A DNA stretch of 64,000 nucleotides, from the NCBI GenBank assembly GCA_000238815.2, contig AFXB01000010.1, positions 624,501 through 688,500 of the forward strand, in the 5' to 3' direction. This DNA is from SAR116 cluster alpha proteobacterium HIMB100 (GTDB lineage Bacteria; Pseudomonadota; Alphaproteobacteria; Puniceispirillales; Puniceispirillaceae). Below are positions 29,862-42,455 of this stretch, one piece after another. Positions within the stretch are counted from its first letter, which is position 1. Each line of letters starts with the position of its first letter. Under the pieces are notes generated by a model. That model saw only the letters and a list, made by a program, of their open reading frames with translations, made no database searches and had not been told where the DNA came from. Both the position numbers and the translations under genes were made by a program.

Positions 29862-30024
29862 CATGAAGACAGTACATTGAACACCAACAGGCCAAGCCTG
29901 ATCAAGAGGGCTGCTGAGTGTTATGATCATTTGATGCGCAAACAATCATATCAAAACAGCATCAGCCGTTCAGATAAGCCGTGCCGAATGATGATGAAAC
30001 CCGCAATAATGAAAGAGTGGACGC

Positions 30025-30678
30025 ATGAAAATTTTTCTGGACACAGCAGATTGTGATGAGATCCGCGCCCTGTTGCCAACAGGCATGATTGACGGGGTGA
30101 CAACCAACCCCTCATTAATTGCCAAATCCGGCCGCGACATCAAACAGACGATTGCTGAAATTTGCGGGCTTGTTGACGGGCCGGTCAGTGCAGAAGTGAC
30201 CGCGACAGAGTTGAACGGGATGCGCGAAGAAGCAAAAGTCCTGACCGGGTTGGCTGAAAATGTGACCATTAAAGTGCCCTTGACCCAGGACGGGCTGATC
30301 CTCTGCCGTGAATTAGCCGATCAAGGCACGATGGTTAACGTCACCTTGTGTTTTTCAGCTGCTCAGGCCCTGCTGGCGGCGAAAGCTGGTGCTGCTTTTA
30401 TTTCCCCATTTGTCGGGCGATTAGATGACCTTGGATCAGATGGCATGAATTTGATTTCTGATATCTGTTCCATTTATGATAATTATGATTTTTCAACTGA
30501 GGTGCTGGTCGCCTCTGCGCGGCACCCGCAACATGTTGTTGATTCGGCCCTTCTGGGTGCAGATGTGATTACATTGCCGCCAGCAATTCTGGCCCAGCTG
30601 TACAAACATCCGCTGACAGATAAGGGCCTAGCCGCTTTCCTCAGTGACTGGGAAAAAACAGGCCAATCTATCGTTTGA
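30025..30678 (+). CDS. fsa: Fructose-6-phosphate aldolase / small transaldolase
   Basis: 217 residues, the short TalC/FSA type. N-terminal [14 protein letters not shown], the [13 protein letters not shown] loop, Schiff-base lysine in [20 protein letters not shown] and the SPFVGRLDD strand are present. Moves dihydroxyacetone units between sugar phosphates; aldolase versus transaldolase activity cannot be fixed by eye. A close neighbour of priA in many alphaproteobacteria. Confidence 0.93.
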   Translation: MKIFLDTADCDEIRALLPTGMIDGVTTNPSLIAKSGRDIKQTIAEICGLVDGPVSAEVTATELNGMREEAKVLTGLAENVTIKVPLTQDGLILCRELADQGTMVNVTLCFSAAQALLAAKAGAAFISPFVGRLDDLGSDGMNLISDICSIYDNYDFSTEVLVASARHPQHVVDSALLGADVITLPPAILAQLYKHPLTDKGLAAFLSDWEKTGQSIV

Positions 30679-30724
30679 TGCACCAGCACCAGAACAGCTG
30701 CAACCCATCTGCCGGAGACAAGAT

Positions 30725-31405
30725 ATGACTGCCCGATTGTCAGATGAACAAATCCTTGCCTATCTGGATGAGCGGCCAGAGCTGATCTCACGATATTTAG
30801 AAACAACCGCCGAAAACGGGGTAGCTGCAGAGCTCCGCCTGTTCGATGCAACCGGAAAAATTGCCGCCAATGCCAGAGCCGAAGCCAGACGTCTGTCAAA
30901 GGCCAATCAATCTCTTCTGGATGCAGCGGCAACGAATATGTTGCATTGGCAGGCCCTGCATCATGCCACCCTCGGATTTCTGGCCTGTAATGATTTGCTC
31001 AGCTTTGCGCAAATGATTGATGAAGAACTGCCTGTTATTTTCGGTCTGGCCGGTGCGCGGCTTCTGATGCCCGCAGAAACAGCTCTTGAACAAGCTGAGG
31101 AGTTGGGCTTTCTGGTGCTGCCGGCAGACCAGATTCAGACGATTTTGTCTGCTGGATCTATCTATCTGGGTCCAGCCAAAGCCAGCGGTTTGTTTTCAGC
31201 CCCGGTTGCCAGTATGGCAGCGATCGCACTGCCTGATCAATTGCCTGTTCCGATTGCCGGGTCGGCCCTGGTTCTCGCAGGACGGGATGAGACCAGCTTT
31301 ACACCAGAACAGGGCCAGACCTTGTTGACCAATCTGGCAGAGATTGCAGGCGTCAGCCTGCTGGCAAAGCTGGAAGCACATGGTTTACTGGCAGATATTG
31401 AATAA
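30725..31405 (+). CDS. DUF484 family protein
   Basis: 226 residues from ATG 30725. The N-terminus holds the DUF484 signature SDEQILAYLDERPELISRY, followed by a coiled stretch and a GAF-like domain (about 100-220). Function unknown. It is immediately upstream of xerC (5-base gap), the standard pairing in proteobacteria, so a link to chromosome-dimer resolution or just co-expression is inferred. Confidence 0.88.
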   Translation: MTARLSDEQILAYLDERPELISRYLETTAENGVAAELRLFDATGKIAANARAEARRLSKANQSLLDAAATNMLHWQALHHATLGFLACNDLLSFAQMIDEELPVIFGLAGARLLMPAETALEQAEELGFLVLPADQIQTILSAGSIYLGPAKASGLFSAPVASMAAIALPDQLPVPIAGSALVLAGRDETSFTPEQGQTLLTNLAEIAGVSLLAKLEAHGLLADIE

Positions 31406-31410
31406 TCAGA

Positions 31411-32322
31411 ATGTCACAAAACGCCAGCACATCACAGCTTACATCCTGGCAGGAAGGCTGGCTGAACTGGCTACGTGCTGAACGTAATTATGCTGATCAT
31501 ACCCTTGATGGCTATGCCCGTGATGTAGAGATATATCTGTCGTTTCTGCACGCCAATGGGGGCACATATACTCCGCCTGACAGACATGATTTCAGAGCGT
31601 TTCTGGCCAGTCAGCAAGCTGATGATTTAGGCCATGCAACCCTGGCCAGGCGGGTTTCTGCGGTACGTAACTTTTATCGTTTTGGCGTCCGGAATGGCTA
31701 CCTTGGCGATACTGATATCAGCTGGATGAAACCGCCGAAACGGCCCCATGTGATCCCGAAGGATCTGCCCCAGACAGATATTAAGGATATTCTGCGAATT
31801 ATCGAAACCAGCGGACAACCAGAATGGCAACAAAAACGTGATATCGGGTTTTTGATGCTGCTTTATGGCTGTGGGCTTCGCCTTTCAGAAGCCTTGAGCC
31901 TGACGGCGGCAGATATTCCTTTGTCAAACTGGCTGCAGATTACGGGCAAAGGCGGCAAAACCCGTGATGTCCCTGTTCTGAAAGCAGTGGCAGACGCGGT
32001 AGAGGATGCTGCAAAGGCCTGTCCGTTTCAGCCAGAAGGAGGCGAGTCGTTCTGGCGGTCGAACCGCGGTGGCCCGTTAAATGCACGGGCAGTACAAAGG
32101 ATGGTTGAGGCAATCAGGCTGAAGCTGGGTCTGCCAGCGCATGTTACACCACACACGCTGCGGCATGCGTTTGCAACTCATCTTTTAGCGGGAGGCGGTG
32201 ATTTACGGGCGATCCAACAGCTTTTAGGCCATGCCAGCCTCTCGACCACACAGCGCTATACCCATGTGGATTCAGACCAGCTTTTGAATGTGCACAAACA
32301 AACTCATCCGCGCGCAAAATAA
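31411..32322 (+). CDS. xerC: Tyrosine recombinase XerC
   Basis: 303 residues. Resolves chromosome dimers at dif with XerD. N-terminal SAM-like core-binding domain (about 12-100), then the catalytic domain. Catalytic residues are visible: R in GCGLRLSEAL, K in GKGGKTRDVPV, H-x-x-R in HTLRHAFATHLL, and LGHASLSTTQRYTH with the nucleophilic tyrosine. Core chromosomal version, not a phage integrase, judging by DUF484 adjacency and length. Convergent with lpd. Confidence 0.95.
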   Translation: MSQNASTSQLTSWQEGWLNWLRAERNYADHTLDGYARDVEIYLSFLHANGGTYTPPDRHDFRAFLASQQADDLGHATLARRVSAVRNFYRFGVRNGYLGDTDISWMKPPKRPHVIPKDLPQTDIKDILRIIETSGQPEWQQKRDIGFLMLLYGCGLRLSEALSLTAADIPLSNWLQITGKGGKTRDVPVLKAVADAVEDAAKACPFQPEGGESFWRSNRGGPLNARAVQRMVEAIRLKLGLPAHVTPHTLRHAFATHLLAGGGDLRAIQQLLGHASLSTTQRYTHVDSDQLLNVHKQTHPRAK

Positions 32323-32341
32323 TCTTTCCTAGGACAAGTCG

Positions 32342-33751
32342 TCAGATGTGGATAGCCCGCCCATCCACAGCCAATGCCGCTTCTTTGACCGCTTCATTCA
32401 TAGTGGGATGACCGTGACAGGTACGTGCAATATCCTCAGAGGACGCCCCAAAGGCCATCGCTGTGGCAACCTCGTGAATTAATGTGCCTGCCTCATGCCC
32501 GATGATGTGACAACCCAGAACCTGGTCGGTTTTCGCATCTGCAAGAAGCTTCACAAAGCCATCTGTATGACCAGTTGCCTTTGCACGGCTGTTGGCCAGG
32601 AACGGGAAAATGCCTTTTTTATACTCAATGCCGGCATCTTTCAGCGCATCTTCGGTTGCCCCTAAGGTTGCAATTTCAGGTGCGGTATAGACAATACCCG
32701 GGACCAAATCATAATCCACATGTCCGGCCTGACCTGCCATAATTTCAACAGCCGCGACCGCATCTTCTTCTGCTTTATGAGCCAGCATCGGGCCGGGGAT
32801 AACATCACCAACCGCAAAAACGCCTTCAATATTGGTTTCGAAATCTGCATCGACCTTAATCTGGCCACGCTCAGTCATTTCCACACCCAGCGTTTCCAGA
32901 CCAAGCCCATCTGTATTTGGCTTGCGGCCGACAGACACAAGTGCGATATCACAGCTCATCTCTGTTTCGTCACCAGTTTTCGCATCAGCCAGCACCAGCT
33001 TCACGCCTGATGCTGTGGCTTTAGCTGATTTCACCGCTGTGTCCAGATGGAAAGACAGACCTTGTTTTGTCATCAGCGCTTTGAACTTATTAGCCACTTC
33101 TGAATCCATACCTGGCAAAATGCGCGGCAGAAATTCAACAACTTCGACTTTTGTTCCCAGCCGAGACCAGACTGTGCCCATTTCAAGACCAATATAACCG
33201 GCACCGATAACCACCATTGATTTTGGCAGCTTATCAAGGGCCAATGCACCAGTTGAAGACACAATTTTTGTCTCGTCAATCTCAACATTTGGCAGTGAGG
33301 TCGGCACCGACCCTGTCGCGATCAAAATGCGTTCAGCTGAATAGGTTTCCGCCTTATTCTTATGGCTGACCTCAACCTTGCCCTCGCCTTGCAGACAGGC
33401 TGCTCCTGTCAGACGGGTGACTTTGTTTTTCTTGAACAAATGGTCGATACCAGCGGTCAGCCCAGAGACAATTTTGTCTTTGCCTGCCATCATTTCCGCC
33501 AAGTCCAGCTTCACTTTGCCTAGCTGAATCCCCAGCCCGGCCAGATGGCCAGAGGCCGCATCCGCAAATTTTTCTGAGGCATTCAACAGCGCTTTAGAGG
33601 GAATACAGCCCACATTCAGGCACGTCCCCCCCAAAGTTTCCCGCTTCTCCACACAGGCAACTGTCATTCCCAGCTGAGCTGCGCGAATCGCTGCCACATA
33701 GCCAGCGGGTCCGCCCCCAATTACAATCAGATCAAATTTTGTATCAGCCAT
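32342..33751 (-). CDS. lpdA: Dihydrolipoamide dehydrogenase (E3)
   Basis: 469 residues. FAD motif IGGGPAGYVAAIRAAQLG, the redox disulfide GGTCLNVGCIPSK, NAD motif VIGAGYIGLEMG and the C-terminal HGHPTMNEAV with the active-site histidine and glutamate are complete. Reoxidises the lipoyl groups of the 2-oxoglutarate complex, and perhaps of other complexes. Last gene of the TCA block. Confidence 0.97.
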   Translation of the reverse strand: MADTKFDLIVIGGGPAGYVAAIRAAQLGMTVACVEKRETLGGTCLNVGCIPSKALLNASEKFADAASGHLAGLGIQLGKVKLDLAEMMAGKDKIVSGLTAGIDHLFKKNKVTRLTGAACLQGEGKVEVSHKNKAETYSAERILIATGSVPTSLPNVEIDETKIVSSTGALALDKLPKSMVVIGAGYIGLEMGTVWSRLGTKVEVVEFLPRILPGMDSEVANKFKALMTKQGLSFHLDTAVKSAKATASGVKLVLADAKTGDETEMSCDIALVSVGRKPNTDGLGLETLGVEMTERGQIKVDADFETNIEGVFAVGDVIPGPMLAHKAEEDAVAAVEIMAGQAGHVDYDLVPGIVYTAPEIATLGATEDALKDAGIEYKKGIFPFLANSRAKATGHTDGFVKLLADAKTDQVLGCHIIGHEAGTLIHEVATAMAFGASSEDIARTCHGHPTMNEAVKEAALAVDGRAIHI

Positions 33752-33800
33752 TTTTATCTCTTCTGCCGGATGTGCCGCCTGAACTCTATTGATTTAGCGC

Positions 33801-35045
33801 TTAAACTCCAAGCAACATACGGCGCGGATCTTCAATCGCTTCTTTTACCTTGACCAGGAAAGAGACAGCCTCACGCCCATCGATGATCCTGTGATCATAG
33901 GATAGGGCCAAATACATCATTGGCCGAATTTCAACCTTATCGCCGATCGCCACGGGCCGCTTTTGAATCTTATGCATCCCCAGAATACCGCTTTGTGGCG
34001 GATTGAGGATCGGTGTTGACATCAAAGAGCCATACACACCACCATTTGAGATCGTAAAGGTCCCGCCTGCCATATCGGTTGGGCTCAACTTCCCATCACG
34101 GGCCCGGATGCCAAAATCACTGATTGTTGTCTCAATTTCTGCCAGAGACAGGGTCTGGGCATCTTTAACAACAGGCACAACAAGACCTTGCGGTGTGCCA
34201 ACAGCTACGCCGATATTATAAAAATTCTTGTAAATGATATCATCTTCAAAAATTTCTGCATTTACCGCCGGATATTCACGTAAGGCAGAAATCACCGCCT
34301 TCACAAAGAAGCCCATGAACCCCAGCCGGGCGCCATAGGTTTTTTCAAAATCATCTTTATATTCTGCGCGCAATGCCATCACCGCACTCATATCCACCTC
34401 ATTAAAGGTGGTCAGCATGGCAGCCGTATTCTGTGCCTCTTTAAGACGGCTGGCGATCAGGCGGCGAAGACGTGACATGGGCACACGCTCTTCGCGATTA
34501 TCAATCTTACGCGGCGCAGCAGGAACACTGGCAGGTGCAGACGCAGCAGGTGCGGCAGCTTTTGAACTGCTTGTTTCGACTGCCTTCAGAACATCTGCCT
34601 TTGTTAACCGGCCATCTTTGCCGGTTGCCGGTATCGCCTTCGGGTCGAGGTTGTTTTCCTCAACCAGCTTTCTGACCGCAGGGGAAAGTGGCATCGCTGC
34701 AGCAGCAGGTGCGGCAGCGGGTACAGAGGCCGCTTTTGTGGCAGGAGCCGTCTCCTCGGCCTTGGCTGGTGCTTCTGGCTGTGCTGTGTCTTTTGCTGAT
34801 GTCGCCGCCCCTTCTTCAACCAACGCAAGCAGCGCATCGACACCAACTGTCGCGCCTTCACCAGCCACAATATCAGATAACACGCCATTCACCGGAGAGG
34901 GCACTTCCAGTGTGACCTTGTCGGTTTCAAGCTCAACAACTGGTTCATCAGCTTTTACAGCTTCACCCGCGGCCTTCATCCATCTGGCTACGGTGGCTTC
35001 AACCACAGATTCGCCCAATACAGGGACCTTTATTTCAACTGACAT
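33801..35045 (-). CDS. sucB: 2-oxoglutarate dehydrogenase E2 (dihydrolipoyl succinyltransferase)
   Basis: 414 residues. A single lipoyl domain (lipoyl lysine in [13 protein letters not shown]), a 50-residue Ala/Pro/Glu linker, the E3-binding domain ([19 protein letters not shown], then [10 protein letters not shown]), a second linker, and the catalytic domain ending [14 protein letters not shown] with the HxxxDG motif. Starts 53 bases after sucA. Confidence 0.97.
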   Translation of the reverse strand: MSVEIKVPVLGESVVEATVARWMKAAGEAVKADEPVVELETDKVTLEVPSPVNGVLSDIVAGEGATVGVDALLALVEEGAATSAKDTAQPEAPAKAEETAPATKAASVPAAAPAAAAMPLSPAVRKLVEENNLDPKAIPATGKDGRLTKADVLKAVETSSSKAAAPAASAPASVPAAPRKIDNREERVPMSRLRRLIASRLKEAQNTAAMLTTFNEVDMSAVMALRAEYKDDFEKTYGARLGFMGFFVKAVISALREYPAVNAEIFEDDIIYKNFYNIGVAVGTPQGLVVPVVKDAQTLSLAEIETTISDFGIRARDGKLSPTDMAGGTFTISNGGVYGSLMSTPILNPPQSGILGMHKIQKRPVAIGDKVEIRPMMYLALSYDHRIIDGREAVSFLVKVKEAIEDPRRMLLGV

Positions 35046-35098
35046 ATTCTGATATCCCCCTTTTCGATATCTAATTAATCTGTAGGAACGTCGCCTGC

Positions 35099-37969
35099 TT
35101 ATTCTGCTGCTACGGTCTGTTTACCTTTATCCAGAGCGCTGGCCACCAGAGCCGCCTGTTCTTCACGATGGCGTCCGGCTGAGCCTGTTGCGGGTGAGGC
35201 TGCTTCCCTGCGCCCAACATAAATCGGTCGGCTGGCCTTCATACCTGCTGCAGCCATAGCATCTTCAAGATAGTCCCTGACAAACGTCCAGCTGCCCATA
35301 TTCCGTGGCTCTTCCTGACACCACACCAGCTCGGCATCCTGTGTAGCAGACAAAATCTTTGCCACTGATTTTTCCGGAAACGGGTAAAGCTGTTCCAGGC
35401 GCACCAGCTTAATGTCTTTAAGCCCTTGTTTTTCACGCTCTTCAAGCAGATCATAATAAACCTTGCCTGAACACATCACTACACGTTTAACCTGATTATC
35501 CTCGATGGATTTGTCTGTTTCATCCAATACGCGATGGAACGAGGTATTTTCCGTAAATTCATCCAGGCGCGATACACACATCTTATTTCGCAGCAACGAT
35601 TTTGGTGTCATGATCACCAGTGGTTTACGAAAATCCCTGTTTAACTGGCGCCGCAAAACGTGGAAATAATTGGCCGGTGTTGAACAATAAACAACCTGCA
35701 TATTATCTTCAGCACATAATTGAAGATAGCGTTCCAGACGCGCAGATGAATGTTCCGGGCCCTGGCCTTCATAACCATGCGGCAATAACAAGACCAGACC
35801 GTTCATCCGCAGCCATTTAGCCTCGCCAGAGCTGATGAACTGATCAATCACTACCTGTGCTCCATTGGCGAAATCACCAAATTGAGCTTCCCACATAACC
35901 AGCGCATTAGGTTCTGCCTGGGCAAAGCCATATTCAAAGCCCATCACTGACGCTTCTGACAGCGGTGAGTCAATCACATCAAATTGGCCTTGATCAGCAG
36001 AGAGATTAGCAAGAGGAATATATCTGTCCTCGCTAGCCTGATCGATAAACACAGCATGCCTTTGAGAGAATGTGCCGCGGCAGCTGTCCTGACCAGACAG
36101 GCGCACAACATTCCCTTCTAACAACAGCGCACCAAACGCCAAATGTTCAGCTGTTGCCCAGTCGATATTCTCGCCTGATTCAATGGCTTTACGCCGGGCG
36201 TCGATTACACGCTTCAGCTTGTTATGGACCGTGATGCTGTCTGGGACAGTGGTCATCACTTTGCCGATATGTCTCAGATTATCTTCTGAGCAGGAGGTCT
36301 GTCCACGTCTATCATCACCGTAAGCAGCCTTGAATCCCGCCCACTGACCTTCCAGCCAATCTGCCTTATTCTGCTTAAAGGTTGATCCAGCTTCAAATTC
36401 ATCTGCCAGATAATCCATATGCTGGCTGAAGATGCTTTCTGCTTTTTCAGCCGTCAGCACCCCTTCAGAAATCAGCTGTTTGGCATAAAGCTGGCGCGTT
36501 GTTGCTTGCTCAGCGATTTGTTTATACATCAAAGGCTGGGTAAAGGCTGGCTCATCCCCTTCATTATGGCCAAACCGCCGGTAACAGAACATATCCAGCA
36601 CAACATCACATCCAAATGTCTGGCGGAATTCAACCGCGATCCGGGCTGCGTGAACCACAGCTTCGGGATCATCGCCATTCACATGGAAAATCGGAGACAT
36701 CACCATCTTGGCCACATCCGTGGGATAAGGTGAGGAGCGCGAGAAAGACGGGCTAGTGGTAAAACCAATCTGATTATTCACAATAATATGAATGGTGCCA
36801 CCAGTCCGATATCCCCTGAGGGCAGAAAACGCAAACGTTTCCGCCACAACACCCTGACCGGCAAAAGCAGCGTCTCCGTGCAGAAGCACGCCCAACACCT
36901 CGCGCCGTTCTTCATCAGCAATCTGATCCTGTTTCGCCCGTACCCGGCCGACAACAACAGGGTCAACAATTTCAAGATGAGATGGGTTCGGCGCCAGGCT
37001 GAGATGAATTTCGTTTTCGTCAAACTGGCGGTCAGCAGACGCACCCATATGATATTTCACATCACCTGACCCGCCTGCTTCTTCGGGATTTGACGGGTTG
37101 CCAAGGAATTCTGAGATAATCGCACGAAATGGTTTTGCCATAACATTATGCAGGACATTTAACCGGCCCCGGTGCGGCATGCCGATGACCACTTCACGCA
37201 GGCCCATCTGGCCGCCCCGTTTCAATATCTGCTCAAGGGCTGGAATCAGCGCTTCACCACCATCCAGGCCAAACCGCTTCGTGCCAATATATTTTTTATG
37301 TAAAAACTGCTCAAAACCTTCCGCAGCGACCAGCTTTTCATAAATTGCCTGTTTTCCCTTTTGGGTAAATTCAGTACGATTTCCAATTGCCTCAATACGT
37401 TCTTGTATCCAGGCCTTTTGCGCCGGATCCTGAATATGCATAAATTCCACACCAATTGTTGAGCAATAGGTGCGTCTGACCACATCCAGAATTTCACGCA
37501 AAGTGGCAATTTCAAGTCCCAGAACGTGATTGATGAAAATGGGCCGGTCATAATCTGCTTCAGTAAAGCCATAGGCGGCAGGATCAAGTTCAGGGTGAAT
37601 ATCTTCTTCTGACAATTGTAAGGGGTCGAGCTGCGCCAGCAGATGGCCCCTAATCCGATAGGCCCGGATCAACATAATTGCCCGCAAACTGTCCAATGTG
37701 GCAGACCGCACATCACCCGCCATCAGGTCACGATCCCCGGCAATACCCTTTGCTACAGCCTTTATTGACGCTTCTGGATCATTTGCGCCGACGACCTGGG
37801 ACGGGCCTGAGCCCCACTCTGGCACAGCTTCCTGATCATCAGACAGGCTGCCGATAGAAGAGAACCAATCAGCCCACTGCTGATCAACTGAGGCCGGGTT
37901 ATCTGACCAAGCCCTATGCATTTCAGCAATAAACGTCGCATTAGCCCCTGACAGGAAACTTGTATCCAT
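35099..37969 (-). CDS. sucA: 2-oxoglutarate dehydrogenase E1
   Basis: 956 residues. ThDP-dependent decarboxylase. N-terminal E2-binding region [21 protein letters not shown]-like, ThDP/Mg motif [14 protein letters not shown] and [10 protein letters not shown], substrate histidine region [11 protein letters not shown] and [12 protein letters not shown]. Complete. It begins 129 bases after sucD; this unusually long gap holds a large hairpin. Confidence 0.98.
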   Translation of the reverse strand: MDTSFLSGANATFIAEMHRAWSDNPASVDQQWADWFSSIGSLSDDQEAVPEWGSGPSQVVGANDPEASIKAVAKGIAGDRDLMAGDVRSATLDSLRAIMLIRAYRIRGHLLAQLDPLQLSEEDIHPELDPAAYGFTEADYDRPIFINHVLGLEIATLREILDVVRRTYCSTIGVEFMHIQDPAQKAWIQERIEAIGNRTEFTQKGKQAIYEKLVAAEGFEQFLHKKYIGTKRFGLDGGEALIPALEQILKRGGQMGLREVVIGMPHRGRLNVLHNVMAKPFRAIISEFLGNPSNPEEAGGSGDVKYHMGASADRQFDENEIHLSLAPNPSHLEIVDPVVVGRVRAKQDQIADEERREVLGVLLHGDAAFAGQGVVAETFAFSALRGYRTGGTIHIIVNNQIGFTTSPSFSRSSPYPTDVAKMVMSPIFHVNGDDPEAVVHAARIAVEFRQTFGCDVVLDMFCYRRFGHNEGDEPAFTQPLMYKQIAEQATTRQLYAKQLISEGVLTAEKAESIFSQHMDYLADEFEAGSTFKQNKADWLEGQWAGFKAAYGDDRRGQTSCSEDNLRHIGKVMTTVPDSITVHNKLKRVIDARRKAIESGENIDWATAEHLAFGALLLEGNVVRLSGQDSCRGTFSQRHAVFIDQASEDRYIPLANLSADQGQFDVIDSPLSEASVMGFEYGFAQAEPNALVMWEAQFGDFANGAQVVIDQFISSGEAKWLRMNGLVLLLPHGYEGQGPEHSSARLERYLQLCAEDNMQVVYCSTPANYFHVLRRQLNRDFRKPLVIMTPKSLLRNKMCVSRLDEFTENTSFHRVLDETDKSIEDNQVKRVVMCSGKVYYDLLEEREKQGLKDIKLVRLEQLYPFPEKSVAKILSATQDAELVWCQEEPRNMGSWTFVRDYLEDAMAAAGMKASRPIYVGRREAASPATGSAGRHREEQAALVASALDKGKQTVAAE

Positions 37970-38037
37970 ACTATCCCCTCCCTACTTCAGCACCATCCAA
38001 CACAACTGATGTCCTGTCGAAAGTATCACCTGTTTTT

Positions 38038-38090
38038 GGGGCGCAGAGCAAGCCGTCTATCTGAAAATCACGGCTCACGCCTTGCGCCCC
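38038..38090 (-). other. Large two-part hairpin between sucD and sucA
   Basis: An outer stem GGGGCGCA (38038-38045) / TGCGCCCC (38083-38090) encloses an inner stem AGCCGT (38051-38056) / ACGGCT (38070-38075). It starts 8 bases past the sucD stop and ends 68 bases before the sucA start on the transcribed strand. No T-run follows in the transcribed direction, so a processing site, attenuator or cis-regulatory RNA is more likely than a simple terminator. Confidence 0.55.
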
Positions 38091-38098
38091 TTCCGTTT

Positions 38099-38977
38099 TT
38101 AAAAGGCTGCAATCGCCTTTGTGATCGCTTCACCAAGTTGAGACGGTGATTGTGACATCACAAAACCAGCCGCTTCCATCGCAGCAATTTTGTCAGACGC
38201 AGCCCCGCTACCCCCTGCAACAATTGCACCAGCATGACCCATGCGGCGGCCTGGTGGAGCCGTTTGACCAGCGATAAAACCGGCAATAGGCTTTTTGTTC
38301 GGATGCGCTGCATAAAATGCGGCTGCCTCTTCTTCAGCTGACCCGCCAATCTCGCCAATCATCATAATGGCTTCAGTCTGGTCATCATCCAAAAACATCT
38401 CAAGGCAATCAATGAAATTGGTTCCATTTACCGGATCACCGCCAATTCCAATACAGGTGGACTGCCCCAGACCAATCGCTGATGTCTGCGCAACAGCCTC
38501 ATAGGTGAGTGTGCCTGAGCGTGAGACGATCCCCACTTTACCGACCTGGTGAATATGGCCAGGCATGATCCCGATTTTACACCCGCCTGGCGTAATAATC
38601 CCCGGACAGTTTGGACCAATAAGGCGGCTGTTTGATGCGGCAAGCGCGCGCTTCACCTCAACCATATCCAGAACCGGAATCCCTTCAGTAATACAGACAA
38701 TCAATGGCATATCTGCTGCAATTGCCTCTAAAATAGAATCAGCCGCAAACGGAGGCGGTACGTAAATGACACTGGCTGTTGCACCGGTTTGTTCACGTGC
38801 CTCAGCCACTGTATTAAATACCGGAAGGCCTAAATGTTCCTGCCCGCCTTTGCCCGGCGTTACCCCACCGACCATCTTGGTACCATATTCGATTGCCTGT
38901 TGGCTGTGGAAGGTCCCTTGCGCACCGGTAAAGCCCTGACAAATTACCTTGGTTGTTGAATCAACAAGAACTGACAT
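38099..38977 (-). CDS. sucD: Succinyl-CoA synthetase alpha subunit
   Basis: 292 residues. N-terminal CoA-binding Rossmann fold ([15 protein letters not shown]), the [11 protein letters not shown] loop and the phosphohistidine in [13 protein letters not shown]. Complete. Starts 4 bases after sucC, so the two subunits are translationally coupled. Confidence 0.98.
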   Translation of the reverse strand: MSVLVDSTTKVICQGFTGAQGTFHSQQAIEYGTKMVGGVTPGKGGQEHLGLPVFNTVAEAREQTGATASVIYVPPPFAADSILEAIAADMPLIVCITEGIPVLDMVEVKRALAASNSRLIGPNCPGIITPGGCKIGIMPGHIHQVGKVGIVSRSGTLTYEAVAQTSAIGLGQSTCIGIGGDPVNGTNFIDCLEMFLDDDQTEAIMMIGEIGGSAEEEAAAFYAAHPNKKPIAGFIAGQTAPPGRRMGHAGAIVAGGSGAASDKIAAMEAAGFVMSQSPSQLGEAITKAIAAF

Positions 38978-38981
38978 CTGT

Positions 38982-40148
38982 TTATGCCCCCTTTACCGCA
39001 GCTACGATCTTCTGTGCTGCATCCCCCAAATTATCTGCTGAAATGATCGCCAGACCAGAATCAGCCATTATCTGTTTCCCCTGTTCGACATTTGTGCCTT
39101 CAAGACGAACCACCAGCGGCTTCGTCAGCCCCAGGGTCCGCGCGGCTTCAACCACACCCTCGGCAATCACATCACAGCGCATAATCCCACCAAAAATATT
39201 CACCAAAATGCCCTCGACATTTGGATCAGATAAGATGATCTTAAAGGCTTCAGTTACACGTTCTGTGGTTGCGCTGCCACCAACATCAAGGAAGTTTGCC
39301 GGCTCGCCGCCTTCCAGCTTGATGATATCCATAGTGGCCATCGCCAGACCCGCACCATTGACCATACAGCCGATAGTGCCATCCAGCTTGATGTAGTTCA
39401 GCTCAAACTCTGATGCTTTGACTTCGCTTTCATCTTCTTCGCTCAAATCGCGCAGAGCCAGCACATCTTTCTGGCGGAACAAAGCGTTATCATCAAAGCC
39501 CATCTTGGCATCAAGGGCCAAAAGATCACCCGAACCTGTAACAACCAGCGGATTAATCTCCATCAGAGATGCATCAAGCTTTATAAATGCTGTGTAAATA
39601 CCCGACAAAAACCCTGAAGCTTGTTTTGCAGTGGCGCCTGTCAAGCCTAATGCATTCGCGATAGAGCGCACATGATGCGGCTTCAGACCAGTGGCAGGAT
39701 CAATCGACACAGTCAGTATTTTTTCAGGCGTTTCGGCTGCAACAGCCTCAATATCCATGCCGCCTTCCGTTGAGGCAATAACGGTAACCTGGCTTGAGGC
39801 CCGGTCAACCAGCATCGACAAATACAGCTCGCGGCCGATATCACAGCCTTGTTCAATATATAAGCGTTGTACCTCTTTACCCGCTGGACCGGTCTGATGT
39901 GTGACAAGGGTCGAGCCCAAAAGCCGTTCGGCTTCTGCCTTTACCTCTGCGACAGACTTCACCACTTTCACCCCGCCAGCCTTGCCGCGGCCACCAGCAT
40001 GAATTTGTGCTTTAACAACTGTTACATCACCGCCCAGCTGTTCTGCGGCGGCTACAGCTTCATCAACAGAAAAAGCCGCTATCCCTTTCGGCACAGCGAC
40101 GCCAAAGTCGCGCAGAAGCTCTTTTGCCTGATGTTCATGAATATTCAT
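38982..40148 (-). CDS. sucC: Succinyl-CoA synthetase beta subunit
   Basis: 388 residues from ATG 40148 ([17 protein letters not shown]), with AAAGGGGAAGATGAG just upstream. ATP-grasp domain with [16 protein letters not shown] and the C-terminal [21 protein letters not shown]. Complete; an in-frame extension to 40190 is not supported. Follows mdh by 65 bases. Confidence 0.97.
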   Translation of the reverse strand: MNIHEHQAKELLRDFGVAVPKGIAAFSVDEAVAAAEQLGGDVTVVKAQIHAGGRGKAGGVKVVKSVAEVKAEAERLLGSTLVTHQTGPAGKEVQRLYIEQGCDIGRELYLSMLVDRASSQVTVIASTEGGMDIEAVAAETPEKILTVSIDPATGLKPHHVRSIANALGLTGATAKQASGFLSGIYTAFIKLDASLMEINPLVVTGSGDLLALDAKMGFDDNALFRQKDVLALRDLSEEDESEVKASEFELNYIKLDGTIGCMVNGAGLAMATMDIIKLEGGEPANFLDVGGSATTERVTEAFKIILSDPNVEGILVNIFGGIMRCDVIAEGVVEAARTLGLTKPLVVRLEGTNVEQGKQIMADSGLAIISADNLGDAAQKIVAAVKGA

Positions 40149-40213
40149 CTCATCTTCCCCTTTACCCGATGACTGGCATGTTACAGGCAAAAGCCTGCTT
40201 TAAAAAAACGGGC

Positions 40214-41176
<963 letters not shown>

Positions 41177-41306
41177 TTAAAATTAGCTTTATTTTGATCG
41201 GCTGAGCTGTGCCCTTACAGATTTCGCTTTAAGCCGTCGGTATTGAGATAGTTCCTACAAAATTTAGGCCAAAATCGCAAGCTATATCCTAGCCCTTCGC
41301 AGAGTG

Positions 41307-42425
41307 TTATCTGTCAAAATTAATCCCCCTGAAGCGCGCCATTTCCTGAAGCCGCGAACAGGTCCGGTCAAATTCAAACGCCCATCTCTCACCACGATAT
41401 AACTCACCCACCTGGACTTGTGCCGAAGCGATCATAAATCGGCCTCTGTCATATAATGCATCGACCAGCCACATGAACCGTCTGGCCTCATTTTGCAACG
41501 TATCATCCAAAACCGGAATGTCGCGCAAAATCAGACCAGAAAACCTGTCTGCCATTGCCAGATAATCACGCACACCCAAGGGCTGGCTGCACAGGCTGTC
41601 AAAGTCGGTATCAACCACATCCCCGGCCACCCGGTCAAACCGGAGTGAACGGCCAGAAAAATTCATGGTTTCTGCTGTTATCGCCGTGTTACCTGACAGC
41701 TGCCTAAATATTTCATTCAAGGCGTGATGGATTTTTTGATCCTGCGGGCAGGGCTGCAGATGCCACCCAGATACTGACTGCAGAAACGCCTTGCGCCAGT
41801 CCTGGCCAGAGGCGATGTGTTGCACATTCAGCCGGGTGTTCAAATCATCAATGAAAGGCAGGAAACGTTCTCTGTGAAGGCCATTCAAATAGAGTTGATC
41901 AGGCCGCCTGTTTGACGTTGTGACCAAAACCATCCCTTTATCCCACAAGGACAGAAATAACCGGCGGATAATCATGGCATCGGCAATGTCACGAACTTCC
42001 ATTTCGTCAAAACAAATGACAGAACCAGCCGAAATCAGCTGGTCTGCTGCATGATCGATCGGGTCGGACTTGCCCGCTTGCCGGGCTGCCTGTATCGCAT
42101 TTTGTGCCTGTACCATGAAATCATGGAAATGAAACCGCTGGCTGTGCAGACCTTTAGACACAACAGCAAAGATATCCATCAGCAATGTTTTGCCGCGTCC
42201 GACACCACCATACAGATACAGCCCTTTTGGCGGTGAGGCCGCCGGTGTTTTTGACCGCGAGAAAAACCGGCCAAATCCGGTCTGACGTGGCTGGTTCTGT
42301 CTGGCAGTTAGTGCATGAAACAGATGATCAAGATGGACCATGGCTTCAGCCTGACCCTGATCAGGCTTAAGATCCCCTGATTGCAACCTGGCTTGATAGG
42401 CAGAAAGTGGCGAGGTATCTGTCAT
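41307..42425 (-). CDS. zapE: Cell-division ATPase ZapE (AFG1-like)
   Basis: 372 residues. AAA-type P-loop YLYGGVGRGKT and Walker B VICFDEMEVRD are intact, with a sensor-type LVTTSNRRPDQLY. Family members act at the constricting septum (E. coli ZapE) or in mitochondrial protein quality control. It sits between sdhB and mdh, as in many alphaproteobacteria. Start at ATG 42425 or GTG 42428. Confidence 0.94.
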   Translation of the reverse strand: MTDTSPLSAYQARLQSGDLKPDQGQAEAMVHLDHLFHALTARQNQPRQTGFGRFFSRSKTPAASPPKGLYLYGGVGRGKTLLMDIFAVVSKGLHSQRFHFHDFMVQAQNAIQAARQAGKSDPIDHAADQLISAGSVICFDEMEVRDIADAMIIRRLFLSLWDKGMVLVTTSNRRPDQLYLNGLHRERFLPFIDDLNTRLNVQHIASGQDWRKAFLQSVSGWHLQPCPQDQKIHHALNEIFRQLSGNTAITAETMNFSGRSLRFDRVAGDVVDTDFDSLCSQPLGVRDYLAMADRFSGLILRDIPVLDDTLQNEARRFMWLVDALYDRGRFMIASAQVQVGELYRGERWAFEFDRTCSRLQEMARFRGINFDR

Positions 42426-42455
42426 CACAGCAGCGTTTCTGCCATGCCGGTATCC

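Noticed and set aside
31411-32322. xerC as a phage-type integrase marking an island
   Set aside because: Length, DUF484 adjacency and the core neighbours fsa and priA identify the housekeeping XerC.
34408-35052. 214-codon open frame antisense to sucB
   Set aside because: A Ser/Ala/Thr low-complexity mirror of the Ala/Pro/Glu linkers of SucB.
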